A DNA stretch of 64,000 bases from Dyadobacter sp. CY326 (GCF_021390515.1 NZ_JAJUXI010000007.1:124001-188000); one strand, 5' to 3'; counted from the stretch's first letter, positions 17,799-27,159 are shown. Numbers and translations are program-made. The notes: generated by a model from the sequence alone, not told the origin.

Positions 17799-18545
17799 TC
17801 ATTCTTGTGCTTCTTTTAATCTTATTTGTATTTGGGCAACTATCATCCGAAACAGTTTAGCTCGAAAATCCACGTGCCAGCGTGGCACTTTTGGATGCTC
17901 CAAATGCTCACTGAGCATAATAAAGGTCACAACGAGCATAGCAAAAGTATGCCCACTGGGCAACAACATTGGCAGTAGCATTAATGCCCAGCCCGCCCCA
18001 ACGCACCATATGCCATGAATCACCCCAAATAGTAATGCATCCCGATATACAGCCCACCCAAATGTTGCTAATATTAAATGATTATGCCCCCGGTTCAGGC
18101 ATCGCTGTTTCACAGGTGAGAATTGCCAGATAATGGCAATGACAGCCAACCCAGTTACCGGAAGATATGAACCAGGCATCAAAAGGTGCAGCCCCATTAT
18201 CACACCGATCATGAGAAGACCTACTGCCATCCACACTGCCATATAGCCAAAGGCGAATAGTAATGACGCCGAGAAACGAGTACGCCTGAGGCTCCGTGCG
18301 TAAATGTGCTGGATTGGTATGATCAATTTTGGAAACATCATGGCAACCACCATCAGGCCCCAGCCAGTTAATTGGGATGCAATTGGATTCATTTCCAGCA
18401 ACATATGAAGTGATGAAACCGAGGGGCCCGAATCTGAAACATGACAATGTTCCATGCTCATGATATGTCCGGGGTTAATCAAAAGCAACACCCAAGCGAA
18501 AATACTTACGCCGAGAATCACCCGGCTGATTGCAGTACGAACCAT
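17799..18545 (-). CDS. DUF2182 integral membrane protein
   Basis: A 248-aa membrane protein with about six transmembrane helices. The DUF2182 signature is visible: a GWGLMVVAMMFPKLIIPIQH segment and a matching FTFIMLSEHLEHP-type His-rich C-terminal segment (VVTFIMLSEHLEHPK). His and Met residues in or near the helices (HIMSMEHCHV near the N-terminus, MMFP, GVIHGIWC) suggest metal handling, which is why the family is described as a predicted metal-binding membrane protein. It lies 20 bp downstream of the tyrosinase gene on the same strand, so cotranscription is likely, and copper delivery to the tyrosinase is an attractive but unproven role. DUF2182 genes are more often paired with DUF1326. 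Confidence 0.8.
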   Translation of the reverse strand: MVRTAISRVILGVSIFAWVLLLINPGHIMSMEHCHVSDSGPSVSSLHMLLEMNPIASQLTGWGLMVVAMMFPKLIIPIQHIYARSLRRTRFSASLLFAFGYMAVWMAVGLLMIGVIMGLHLLMPGSYLPVTGLAVIAIIWQFSPVKQRCLNRGHNHLILATFGWAVYRDALLFGVIHGIWCVGAGWALMLLPMLLPSGHTFAMLVVTFIMLSEHLEHPKVPRWHVDFRAKLFRMIVAQIQIRLKEAQE

Positions 18546-18565
18546 TTCCTGACTGTTTGATAAAT

Positions 18566-20098
18566 CTACATGAGGCCTTTACGGTAAACACTCACCCGGT
18601 CAATAGTCAATTCACTGCCTTCGGCGACTATGTTTACGGGCTGAATAAGCACATCCAGAGAATTTAATTCAGCCATACCGCTAAGATGCATCTGATCTAC
18701 AATCTTGGTAATGTCCAGCCTGATGGTAAGCCCGGCCCCTCCGTGTTGACTGTCTTTGATAGAGGCATTGTAGAGCCCGAATAGAGAAATATGCCCTACA
18801 TACTGTTGATTTATAGAGACAGAACAAACAATTGAATCCTCATTTCCCTTTACACCTTCTAGCTGAAGGTATACCTGATCAGGTAAATTGGTTGCAGCCG
18901 GACTGTTATTAATACGTGCTGCAAAAGTATTGGTCAGACTCTTCGTCACAGTTTCCCATCCTTTCGAATCAAGTTTTACAGTCGTACGGGCGCCGGTAGC
19001 GTCCAATGTAGTCATGCTACTATTGGCACCGACCAACTCCGTATTAGCGTTGAGATTCATAGTACTGAGCAGTCTAGTTTCATCCATTGTCAAACCAAAA
19101 TTACGCAATCTAAGCGCATCTCTACCAGCCAGTTCGGGGGGGATCCCTAATGAAAGATTATCATAAGTATAATTAAGCTGGCCGGTATCGTTCACCACGT
19201 CGGGCGCATACTGCCAGGGTGTTCTATCGGGCTTTGGCATGTAAAATTTCCTATCGCCGCTGGCTGTAGGACCGCTTAGCCAGTTTGGGTCGTTCGGATT
19301 GGCTTTTCCAGATGAATTCCAGGCTGCCCACATCCGGTCAATATTGCAATGGTGCAGGTAGAAAATAGGGTCTAACCCTGCTGTTTCCGGATTGGACATC
19401 AACCCGCCGCGACCAGTGGGGGTCTGACCTCCCACTGCTGCGTGGACAAAGTTATGAGGGTTCCATTCCAAGTCCCCAAAAAGTGACGCGAAATGTTCAA
19501 ACCCCGTTTCCGCACCGCCATAATCACCGGAGTTGCCGTTAGAATTACCCCCGACAAAATCATAATCCTTTTGGCATTCCTGGGTAATTCCCCATGATGA
19601 CAAGGGAACAAAGATATTCCCGTCGTTATTGGGACCATATCGCGCCGCAACCAAAAGTGGATTCAGATCCCCATCCGGTAAATTCTGCACCGTAAATGCA
19701 GGAGGTATTTTGTACTGATTGTCAGGGCCGAAATAGTTCCAGTAAGGTAAGGTCCAGTCACCCGGCCCCCCGAGTGACTGAATGATTTCCCTAAGTATAT
19801 TCTCAATTGCATACAGGTATCCGCGGTGCCAGGGTGGGAAAAACCAGGTACCATGCTGGCATTGGGCCCAATATTGATCTATTAAACCCTGAGAAGGTTG
19901 TGGTGTTGTGGGCACAAGCGGCGGACCAGGAATATTTGGCCATCTATTTCCGTGTATTGCAGCGAAGAACCACCAACTCGTCTGGTCGTTTAAGGAACGG
20001 GATTGCATTACACTTACACCTTTGGCATACCACAAAAGGTCAGGATTGTGGAATGTTCCATTTTGATTCCAGGCATTCTTTCTTGTAAATGTAGCCAT
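18566..20098 (-). CDS. Tyrosinase / polyphenol oxidase
   Basis: A 510-aa copper monooxygenase oxidising phenols or catechols. CuA ligands are His49 (FFAAIHGNRWPN), His82 and His91 (CQHGTWFFPPWHRGYL). CuB ligands are His215 and His219 (WNPHNFVHAAVGG) and a His in FYLHHCNIDRMW (249/250). The common central domain fills residues about 40-265. The C-terminal half (about 300-510) is strand-rich and resembles the shielding domain of plant-type polyphenol oxidases and some bacterial tyrosinases. No signal or Tat peptide is present, so it is probably cytoplasmic or released by other means. Substrate (tyrosine, catechol, or a product of the nearby ferritin-like protein) cannot be told. Confidence 0.92.
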   Translation of the reverse strand: MATFTRKNAWNQNGTFHNPDLLWYAKGVSVMQSRSLNDQTSWWFFAAIHGNRWPNIPGPPLVPTTPQPSQGLIDQYWAQCQHGTWFFPPWHRGYLYAIENILREIIQSLGGPGDWTLPYWNYFGPDNQYKIPPAFTVQNLPDGDLNPLLVAARYGPNNDGNIFVPLSSWGITQECQKDYDFVGGNSNGNSGDYGGAETGFEHFASLFGDLEWNPHNFVHAAVGGQTPTGRGGLMSNPETAGLDPIFYLHHCNIDRMWAAWNSSGKANPNDPNWLSGPTASGDRKFYMPKPDRTPWQYAPDVVNDTGQLNYTYDNLSLGIPPELAGRDALRLRNFGLTMDETRLLSTMNLNANTELVGANSSMTTLDATGARTTVKLDSKGWETVTKSLTNTFAARINNSPAATNLPDQVYLQLEGVKGNEDSIVCSVSINQQYVGHISLFGLYNASIKDSQHGGAGLTIRLDITKIVDQMHLSGMAELNSLDVLIQPVNIVAEGSELTIDRVSVYRKGLM

Positions 20099-20473
20099 GT
20101 GTTTTCTTGTGAATTTAAGATTTGTGGTTCAAATAGGAAATGAATCGCAATCCCATGTAAATGGTGTAAGCTGGACCAATACTAAGTAATAAAACGTTCA
20201 TAAATTGCCGTATATCTACGGTATTTTTACCGTAAAAATACGCTTTCTGAAAGTTGCCAGATGTGTCCTGAAGCGACATTGCATCCGTAGTCATTGACCA
20301 CCTCACATTCCTTTATTACGATGTTTTGATTTAATTGCTCGGCGGAAAATAATGTCCGGTAGTTTCGTCTTGATAATATGGCTGCTGACACATCATGATA
20401 TTTCTGCTTTTCAACAGACCGCTGCAAAAAAAACTGCCACAGTTATAGGGATTGCTTTAAAAAGATACCGATC
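20099..20473. other. Intergenic region upstream of the tyrosinase, 375 bp
   Basis: Two overlapping frames of about 65 codons on the minus strand have no recognisable content. The region should hold the tyrosinase promoter, which I could not define. A small palindrome, taccgtaaaaa...ttttaccgta-like (cggtatttttaccgtaaaaatacg, about 20219-20242), lies within it and could be an operator. Confidence 0.4.
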
Positions 20474-20659
20474 ATGAATGAGACGGAATTGAAAAGATTC
20501 AACGAGGGTATCTCCCATCTCAAAAGAGCTGGCAAGCTCAGGCAGTGCTTAGGCGCCGGTAGTTGCCGGGGAGCCATCACCCGGGCACACAGTATTTAGA
20601 TCAACGGAATACTTTCGCTGCTGGAATCAGACATAAGCCATTTCTCATTAATTGAATAA
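20474..20659 (+). pseudogene. Fragment of a Cys/His 'AHSIQ'-type protein with internal stop
   Basis: Starting at ATG 20474 the frame reads MNETELKRFNEGISHLKR..., then a C-x5-C ... ITRAHSI segment, an in-frame TAG at 20597-20599, and continues without a break as INGILSLLESDISHFSLIE to a TAA at 20657-20659. The pattern C...C...I-x-(A/S)H(S/T)IQ is known from the N-terminus of several uncharacterised zinc-binding proteins; here the Gln codon after AHSI has become a stop (CAG to TAG), so this is a decayed remnant. Only about 60 codons remain. Confidence 0.5.
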
Positions 20660-20952
20660 CCCTGAATCAGATAATCTTTTAAGTACTTTGTTGCCCACTG
20701 CCGGAACTGATTGGCTTGTGTTGAATTCACCGGTGACCAACATATATGATGACATCCAGGTTTATACAAGTGTATCTTTCTTTTCTTTCCGTCAGCTGCA
20801 ACCTGTTCCATTTTGTAACAGGTTGCAGCGAAATCTAACTCACTGGATTTGTATATGTTGTTAATATGTTTAACTACAGCGGGACGTTGAACCGAAAATA
20901 TCACAGCTAAGGAATGTACGTCAAGCCAAACAGTTTCTTCTCCGAATTTTAC
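20596..20952 (-). pseudogene. RhuM-family protein, decayed fragment with compensating frameshifts
   Basis: On the minus strand the frame reads VKFGEETVWLDVHSLAVIFS, then VQRPAVVKHINNIYKSSELD, and later NSTQANQFRQWATKYLKDYL and IQGYSINEKWL, a clear match to the N-terminal domain of RhuM (Virulence_RhuM). No start codon precedes it in frame; a TAA lies just upstream. In the middle, the segment YKPGCHHICWSP is out of frame: shifting by one base restores YNLDVIIYVGHRVNS, the expected RhuM sequence, so two compensating single-base changes flank it. The C-terminal two thirds of RhuM are absent. Confidence 0.75.
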
Positions 20953-21461
20953 TTATATCTGAGCCTGCCCGTCTTGGCTTTGGTAGATTTCAATCTGATT
21001 TTGCATTTTCTGGATTTAGAATTCAAGTAAAATAAATTTATAAATGTTTATGAGCCGCCGCTAGTGGCGCTGATCGAGCTGTCAACCGGTACCGTGACAG
21101 CTTTCCAGAAACAAGGTGAGCATTCAAGTTGTTTATTTCGGTTTTGAACTCTGCCGCACCGTAGATTTGTCCTAACAAGCACAACATAAATACATACCAT
21201 CACATTTTGAAACCTAATGGTTAAGGAGCAGGATATACAATTACATTATCTAAGAAATAGACAGTCTAATTCCACTTCTACTCCCAATATGGCTTGTACA
21301 AACCTTAACCAAATTACGACGATTCAACATTTTCCTTCAATGAAATTCCTTCGCACAAAAAGGGCATAATTACTCCTTTAAATGGGTGAAAATCACGTAT
21401 TTGTGATATTTGAAGATTGTAACTTTATAAAACAGATTCTTTAACCATTAAGCTAAGTAAT
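20953..21461. other. Intergenic region, about 510 bp
   Basis: No gene recognised. A weak promoter-like pair, TTTG (21400-21403) and TAACTTTA (21420-21427), stands 35 bases before the ATG at 21462, with a shorter-than-usual spacer of 16. Confidence 0.4.
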
Positions 21462-21845
21462 ATGAGAACAATTACCCGCACGCTTGCATACGAAATGCTG
21501 ATAGCAATACTTGCCGATCTGACAGGAAAAGATGAGAAAGATATCCTGGCCGGGGATTTATTAAGTGAGTTAGGACTCAATGAAACCGGAGTCGAAAAAT
21601 TACTGGCCGCCATTGAGGAAGAATTCGGACCTTTCTTAAAAGACGAAATCACGCCTGATGATCTGCTGGGACTGGAGACGGTCAATGATTTATTTCTTTT
21701 TATCTGGAACGCTATCGATGACAGATTCAAAGACTCTGACAATGTCATCGATCAGTTGTTTAGTGACGGATTTAAAATGGACGCATTTAAGCTGGAAATC
21801 AAAAGAACAAAATCCGCAAGGAGAAGACTAAGAAGGCTGAGATAA
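21462..21845 (+). CDS. Acyl-carrier-protein-like protein lacking the phosphopantetheine serine
   Basis: A 127-aa protein. Residues about 8-85 follow the four-helix ACP pattern: a first helix, DLLSELGLNETGVEKLLAAI aligned with the helix-II region, EEEFGPFLKDEITPDDLLGL, and VNDLFLFIW as the last helix. In true ACPs the helix II start is DSL, with Ser carrying 4'-phosphopantetheine; here the equivalent is NET, so it cannot be loaded. The C-terminal 40 residues add a basic tail ending in an Arg-rich run (ARRRLRRLR) that could bind nucleic acid or membrane lipid. The stop is 1 bp before the start of the next gene, so the two are coupled. ACP-like fold is inferred from pattern only. Confidence 0.65.
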   Translation: MRTITRTLAYEMLIAILADLTGKDEKDILAGDLLSELGLNETGVEKLLAAIEEEFGPFLKDEITPDDLLGLETVNDLFLFIWNAIDDRFKDSDNVIDQLFSDGFKMDAFKLEIKRTKSARRRLRRLR

Positions 21846-21846
21846 C

Positions 21847-22962
21847 ATGAAAAAACAGCTACTATCGATTCTGGTAATTATTTACGTGCTGATCATTCCA
21901 AATACAGTTTCTGCCCAAACCCCTAAAACTTCCGGCCTGGAAAAATTTGATCTTGATAAAAATGATAGTTTATCCATCAAAGAGTTGAAGCTGTATCTGC
22001 TGGAGCTCAAATTTAAGGCCATTTCTGATGCGGATAGTAATAAGGACACCAGGGTAGATGATACGGAAACAAAGAATTTGCTATTCGCTTTTCTGAACGA
22101 TTTTATAAGAAACTTCGGAAATAAGCAGGCTTATTCGCTGGACCAAGTCAACCAGTTGTATCCATTGCCCCGCAAAACCAAAACACTCGGAATCTTACTG
22201 CGCGAAACCTCAGAAGACATCTCACCTTACAAGGCGGCCGAGAAAAACTCAAAAGCAAAGGCGTCGATATTTTCCTATGCTCACGATTTCGGTACAAGCG
22301 CAAATGCCTGGGTCGCCAAAGGCGCACTCATGCGTCCATTTAAGCACAACGAAACCGTATCAACGGCACTTAGTGTCTCCTTTAACAGAGTTGTCACAAA
22401 AGATTCAACCAAAGAGGCAAATTCACTGGTACCAAGGTTTGGCCTTTACCTCAGGCCCCGGGGGAAAGGGATTTTTCTTAGACATCTGATAAGACTGCTG
22501 GCCAACTATGGCACCGACTTTGACTTTAAAAGCTCACAATATGGGGTGGAAGCAGAGTGGGAGCCAGTACTGCAACTAGAGCCTTTTGGATTGTACTGGC
22601 GTCCGTGGGAAAAAAGCCCTGTGGAAATCAGGCTGCAGACCTTTGTCCATTCTGAAGCCGGACATGTGTTATCAAAGGGAAAGAAAGAAGAGCTAAAAAG
22701 TAACTCAACCTATACCCGGGCTGGGGGCAAGTTTGGCATCGATCTTAGATTTTTTGAGCGGGTGGAATTAGGTGGAGCGGTCAGATATCTGTACGGGTTC
22801 TCAGGTCCGCAGAAACATAGCAAATATTACACATCCACATTCGCCTACGGCTTTGGGGCAGAGCGAAATACAACCTTTAAAATCGAATTTCAAAAAGGTA
22901 ACGTTCCCATTACCCAGGAAGAGGTTAATAATATCGTTGTGGGGTTAGGTTTTAAGTTTTAG
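21847..22962 (+). CDS. EF-hand outer-membrane beta-barrel protein
   Basis: A 371-aa exported protein with signal peptide (MKKQLLSILVIIYVLIIPNTVSAQ). Two EF-hand-type calcium loops lie at about residues 35-80: DLDKNDSLSIKE and DADSNKDTRVDD. The remainder (about 135-371) alternates strand and turn, with aromatic girdle-like residues and a terminal Phe (NIVVGLGFKF), as expected for an outer-membrane beta barrel. It starts 1 bp after the ACP-like gene. Calcium binding is predicted from the loops; transport substrate unknown. Confidence 0.75.
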   Translation: MKKQLLSILVIIYVLIIPNTVSAQTPKTSGLEKFDLDKNDSLSIKELKLYLLELKFKAISDADSNKDTRVDDTETKNLLFAFLNDFIRNFGNKQAYSLDQVNQLYPLPRKTKTLGILLRETSEDISPYKAAEKNSKAKASIFSYAHDFGTSANAWVAKGALMRPFKHNETVSTALSVSFNRVVTKDSTKEANSLVPRFGLYLRPRGKGIFLRHLIRLLANYGTDFDFKSSQYGVEAEWEPVLQLEPFGLYWRPWEKSPVEIRLQTFVHSEAGHVLSKGKKEELKSNSTYTRAGGKFGIDLRFFERVELGGAVRYLYGFSGPQKHSKYYTSTFAYGFGAERNTTFKIEFQKGNVPITQEEVNNIVVGLGFKF

Positions 22963-23017
22963 CCGGTCCGGAATCATGACTAAGAATACCTTCGATCAGC
23001 CATCATAAGTTTCATAT

Positions 23018-24562
23018 ATGAAAAAAATGCAAGGACCCCAATTCCTCTCAGAATACGATTTAGTGAATCGACTTTCCAGTTCTTTAAAACACAAACAAAA
23101 AGTTGTTTTCCTATTGGGATCCGGTGTTGTCCTGCCCGACCAGAATGGAATAGGGGTTCCCGGAGCAACAGAGGTCCTTAAAATCATGCAAGGTAAGTTT
23201 TCTCCGCTTCTTGACGAGTGTAGCAGCTATCAGGAAGCTTTTAAAAAACTCATCCGAGCGGAAGGACAAACTGCGGCCAATCGAGTTATTCAGCAGATAA
23301 CGTTAATGGCACGAAAAGATTTTAAATCGTTCCAAAATGACGATTCAATCTACCAGGAAGGTTCACTTCGAAGGCTGGAAAACGATCTCGATCCATGGAG
23401 TACACCTCCTTCATTGAGAGCACTATCCGCGTTATGTGCGCACTTCCCGGAAAAATTCGGATCGACGATTCTGACAACGAACTTCGATCCGCTGATTGAA
23501 ATTGCACTCAGTAAATTCAGGGTTCCTTGGTACTCTACTTCTCTTTCGGAGGACGGCTCATTGTTAAATGTCCGGGGAGTGGGAACGCACGTAGTTCATC
23601 TTCATGGTCTTTGGCGTGGTGTTGACACCCTTCACACTTCTTCTCAACTGATCAAAACAAGATCAGAATTAAGGGGTTCGATCAGAAGACTTCTGGAAGG
23701 CTGTGTACTTGTCGTTATCGGCTACGGTGGCTGGAAAGACATATTAATGAATACACTTGGCGAAGTGCTTGCAGAACGGGCTACCGAGCTTGAACTGTTA
23801 TGGTGTTTTTATCAAGATGACGAGTCGGCAATCAAGAACAATTACAGTCATGTTATGGCCCTTTCCAGAAAAGCAAGTATGAATCGGGTTCACTTTTACA
23901 AGGGAATTGATTCGAATTCACTTCTTTTTAAAGCGGCCGATGAGACTCTTTCTATGAAGCCGGCACAGGATCTTCTGACCTTCTTCTCACGCGTGGAGCT
24001 TGCACGATTACATGCAGTGGATTATTCAGGTTTTCAGAGTCCGTGGGGAACGCCCAGAACATCCTTAGGAACTTATCTACCTGAATTGGTGAAATTCGGA
24101 GATAAACTTGCCCCACAAGTAGCGCTAATTGCCGTTGAATATATTCTCGCATTAATTGTTGAGAGACAGCCCCCTCATTCTGCTCCCAGGGATGGAGAGT
24201 ACACCTATATTCGCAGCGCTGTTAAGAAAGCCCATCTATTTTTAAAAAGCGGAGAAAATGATTATTCGACAGCTATTCTGCTTCGCGAAACGGTCGAAAA
24301 AATCAAGATTGATATTGAATCAGGTGGGGAAATCCGGCTGGCGTTGGAAGCAGCAGCGCTTTCGATCGTCTCATCTCTGGCATTTGTTTCCAAAGATTTT
24401 TCAGATGGGTTGCTGAATTACAATTATTCAGCAACTACGTGTGCGGCCAAAGCACTTCATTGTATTATCCGGGTTTTACTTGACGATGAAGCTGCTGTCT
24501 GGAAATACGTTACGAATCGTCTGATAGGCGGGCCTGATCATCTGGATCGTTTCAATTATTGA
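23018..24562 (+). CDS. Stand-alone SIR2-domain protein, probable NAD+-consuming defence effector
   Basis: A 514-aa protein. The SIR2-like Rossmann domain spans about residues 25-300: nucleotide-binding GSG in FLLGSGVVLP (34-36), LTTNFDPLI with catalytic Asn155, VVHLHGLW with catalytic-type His196, and CVLVVIGYGGWKD. The C-terminal 200 residues are helical and unassigned. Sirtuin-like proteins of this kind (ThsA, DSR1/2, SIR2-APAZ) deplete NAD+ on phage infection. No Argonaute, HerA, ThsB/TIR or APAZ partner is adjacent, so this would be a single-gene system, comparable in layout to a DSR protein but shorter. The gene follows the barrel gene by 55 bp. Domain firm; defence role inferred. Confidence 0.85.
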   Translation: MKKMQGPQFLSEYDLVNRLSSSLKHKQKVVFLLGSGVVLPDQNGIGVPGATEVLKIMQGKFSPLLDECSSYQEAFKKLIRAEGQTAANRVIQQITLMARKDFKSFQNDDSIYQEGSLRRLENDLDPWSTPPSLRALSALCAHFPEKFGSTILTTNFDPLIEIALSKFRVPWYSTSLSEDGSLLNVRGVGTHVVHLHGLWRGVDTLHTSSQLIKTRSELRGSIRRLLEGCVLVVIGYGGWKDILMNTLGEVLAERATELELLWCFYQDDESAIKNNYSHVMALSRKASMNRVHFYKGIDSNSLLFKAADETLSMKPAQDLLTFFSRVELARLHAVDYSGFQSPWGTPRTSLGTYLPELVKFGDKLAPQVALIAVEYILALIVERQPPHSAPRDGEYTYIRSAVKKAHLFLKSGENDYSTAILLRETVEKIKIDIESGGEIRLALEAAALSIVSSLAFVSKDFSDGLLNYNYSATTCAAKALHCIIRVLLDDEAAVWKYVTNRLIGGPDHLDRFNY

Positions 24563-25299
24563 ACTATAATACTCAAAATCGTGGTCTGTTGAAGCTGAAG
24601 ACCAAGATCAGATAACACCCCGACCGCTTTACTTGGATAACCTTTTCGACAGTAAGGCTTATTACTTCGCGTGGTGAAATGAACGACATGATCCCCGTCA
24701 TTAAAATCATAGGTCTGCGGTCCGACTTTCATTTTTAGCTCCTCGGCATTTGTGATCCGCACTCCACCTTCCTCTCACTGTCAAGTTGGGAATTTAGGTT
24801 CTAAATACCAGCGGTCGACCGATGCCGTAGAGACCCTAGAGTATCCGAATAACATCTCAGTTGCGTAAAAATTCACCCGCCGAGCGACAGTGTCGAAATA
24901 ATAAAATGAGACTTTGATTTTCGAGATACCATGGCTAATTACTTATGGTCACCGCAGAGAGTAGACCATCCAACTTTTACCGTCAGAATTTAAATGCAGT
25001 ACAGCATGATATTTAGTGACGGCAGCTTTCGTTTTTGTAAATAGCGTACAGTTAAAAGTGTAGGAACAGTGCGAGTTTATCGTTACACTATTTCGGCGAC
25101 AAATCCCGTCAATACCGTTTAATAAAAATTTGTATTAATCAGCAAGAAATCAAACAGTTTTCTATAAACTAGAGTTCAGTTGCAATCCTGTACTTAATTG
25201 ATATCTTAACGTTTATTAATGAGTTACAAGCCAGTCGCGCGAATTCCCTGAACCTACTGTAAACTGCACGTTTAGTTTTAATATTTGGCTAATTATTGT
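24563..25299. other. Intergenic region, about 740 bp
   Basis: A 68-codon frame on the minus strand (24556-24762) converges on the SIR2 gene but has no recognisable features. The remainder is AT-rich with no clear gene, RNA or repeat. Confidence 0.4.
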
Positions 25300-27159
25300 A
25301 TGAAGGACCATAAAAGCACAACAGCGGCAACTGGCTCAATAATCAACTGGAAAAAACTTTTTGGATTTCTATTTAAAAATCGGTTGATAATAACAGGAGT
25401 AGTAATCATTGTTGGCTTCCCTCTTACATTGTTTTTTTGGAATAGAGGGATTAGTATGTCTATTCCAGAAGCATTTCCCCAACACTTCCCCAATGATACA
25501 GTTACTCACCGTCCATGTAATTACCTACCAGAGGATATACTAGTTTCACTGCCACATGACTTTCAACTCGCAAATAACCTCGGGTATTTAACAACCTACA
25601 TCTACCCAGATGGCGAAGTTTGGATAGATTCAAAATCTGACTACGTAAAAGATAGAAAGTTTGCATCACCATCCGATTTGAAGAAGAAATATAAAGAACT
25701 AATTGAGTTAGGTTATAATGTATTTCAGCCAGTTCAGTTTCCACATGTTGTTTGCGCCTATCCTGATATTGATTTAATAGACAATTTTGAAAAGGAAGCA
25801 GCAATAGATTTGCTCAAAAGTCTTTCATTTATACAAGACAATGATTCTTCGATCATCAATCTTTCCTTAGAAATTGATAAGGTCATCAATAATATTTCCG
25901 ATGTTTCTAAGGAAGAACTTATTGTCGATGAGCTTTTAATTAAGAAAACTCAGGAGCGAGATCTTTGGAATTTAAAGATTAGTGAAATTGAGAAAAACAT
26001 ATTAAAGGTAAGAAGTGATATAGCTAGTGAGCAAAGCGCAATTTCCACGCTGCAAAATCAGTCAAATCAGCTTAGTATCGCACCTATGGTACGTGGGGAG
26101 TATTACGATCTATATAAATTGCTTGATGTTGACGATAAGCCAATTAGCACCTCAAATGATATTTTAAAGCCAGTGCATGAGTCACTTCAAGAAAACATAG
26201 AAAATAAAGAATACAATACTCCTCGAACCAGTGTACAGGGCTCTCCTTTACTTGACCATGAGATGGTTCAGGCATTAGATAAGCTAAATGATATTTTGAA
26301 AGATCCCGAAGTGCACTTAACAACGAGAACTGATTTCACCAATGACGAAATAAGAACTATTTCAGATTGGAAGAAAACTAAAATGGAAATAATTTCCGCA
26401 GCTAGATCTGCTACTGATCAAACAAAAATAAAAAATGATTTCAAAACTAAGACTCTCGATTCAAAACATCTAATTGGAGGTGCAGTTGACTTTAGTTTTG
26501 CTGGTAAGCCATACAATAATAAAATACGAGGCAATAGCAAAAATTATGAGCTATTTGTAAAAGTGGCGAAAGCTGCTGGCTTGCACTTCCCTCTTCCCGG
26601 TCATCCGGTAGAGGCGAATCATGCAACGCTAGCATCATTGCAAAATGGAAAGAGCAGGAATACGGAGAACTATTGCAAAAAGCTCAATTCTTTATTAAAT
26701 GGATATAATAAGAGTATTGAAGGCGAGATTACTCGACAGTTCAATGAGATATTTACAAAAAAGGGACTTCGAAACTCAACAATGGATAAGCTTTCGAATT
26801 TGCAGTCAATTGTGAAGGGAAAGCTAAAATCGTTAAATGATGTAGAAAATAGCATAAAGGATCTTGCTGAGAAATTCAACCTAAAGGATCAGGAGCTCAG
26901 TCAAGTTTCCAATGAATTTTGTTCATTGGTAAATCGAGAGAAAGAACTAAGAAACGAAATTAGCCGAAAGGAGCGAGCACTAAGGGACAGGCAACGCGAA
27001 CATGATCATTTTAACGCCAATGATCGGCCTCGTGCAGAAAAGGACCAACCCAGAGAGGCACCCCAGAGAAGAGATTCGCCACAACGAGAGTCTCCGCAGC
27101 GAGAAAGGAATAGCCCTGAGCCCAAATTACGAGATCTGGGCCCAAGAAGGCTTGGTTAG
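25300..27159 (+). CDS. Membrane-anchored coiled-coil protein with M15/VanY-like peptidase motif
   Basis: A 619-aa protein from the ATG at 25300 (an upstream in-frame TTG at 25285 would add five residues). A single transmembrane helix at about 28-45 (LIITGVVIIVGFPLTLFFW) anchors it. Residues 170-280 and 470-600 are long charged helices with coiled-coil character. Between them, SKHLIGGAVDFSF (His390, Asp397) and ANHATL (His441) match the zinc ligands of M15 DD-/LD-carboxypeptidases (SxHxxGxAxD ... xxNH), suggesting cell-wall cleavage in the periplasm. The C-terminus is a Pro/Arg/Glu-rich repeat tail (QRRDSPQRESPQRE) likely to be disordered. Role unknown; lysis or wall remodelling is inference. 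Confidence 0.65.
   Translation: MKDHKSTTAATGSIINWKKLFGFLFKNRLIITGVVIIVGFPLTLFFWNRGISMSIPEAFPQHFPNDTVTHRPCNYLPEDILVSLPHDFQLANNLGYLTTYIYPDGEVWIDSKSDYVKDRKFASPSDLKKKYKELIELGYNVFQPVQFPHVVCAYPDIDLIDNFEKEAAIDLLKSLSFIQDNDSSIINLSLEIDKVINNISDVSKEELIVDELLIKKTQERDLWNLKISEIEKNILKVRSDIASEQSAISTLQNQSNQLSIAPMVRGEYYDLYKLLDVDDKPISTSNDILKPVHESLQENIENKEYNTPRTSVQGSPLLDHEMVQALDKLNDILKDPEVHLTTRTDFTNDEIRTISDWKKTKMEIISAARSATDQTKIKNDFKTKTLDSKHLIGGAVDFSFAGKPYNNKIRGNSKNYELFVKVAKAAGLHFPLPGHPVEANHATLASLQNGKSRNTENYCKKLNSLLNGYNKSIEGEITRQFNEIFTKKGLRNSTMDKLSNLQSIVKGKLKSLNDVENSIKDLAEKFNLKDQELSQVSNEFCSLVNREKELRNEISRKERALRDRQREHDHFNANDRPRAEKDQPREAPQRRDSPQRESPQRERNSPEPKLRDLGPRRLG

Noticed and set aside
24556-24762. 68-codon minus-strand frame at the 3' end of the SIR2 gene
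   Set aside because: Overlaps the SIR2 stop, has no recognisable sequence and no promoter-like element. Could be an antitoxin-like gene but nothing supports it.
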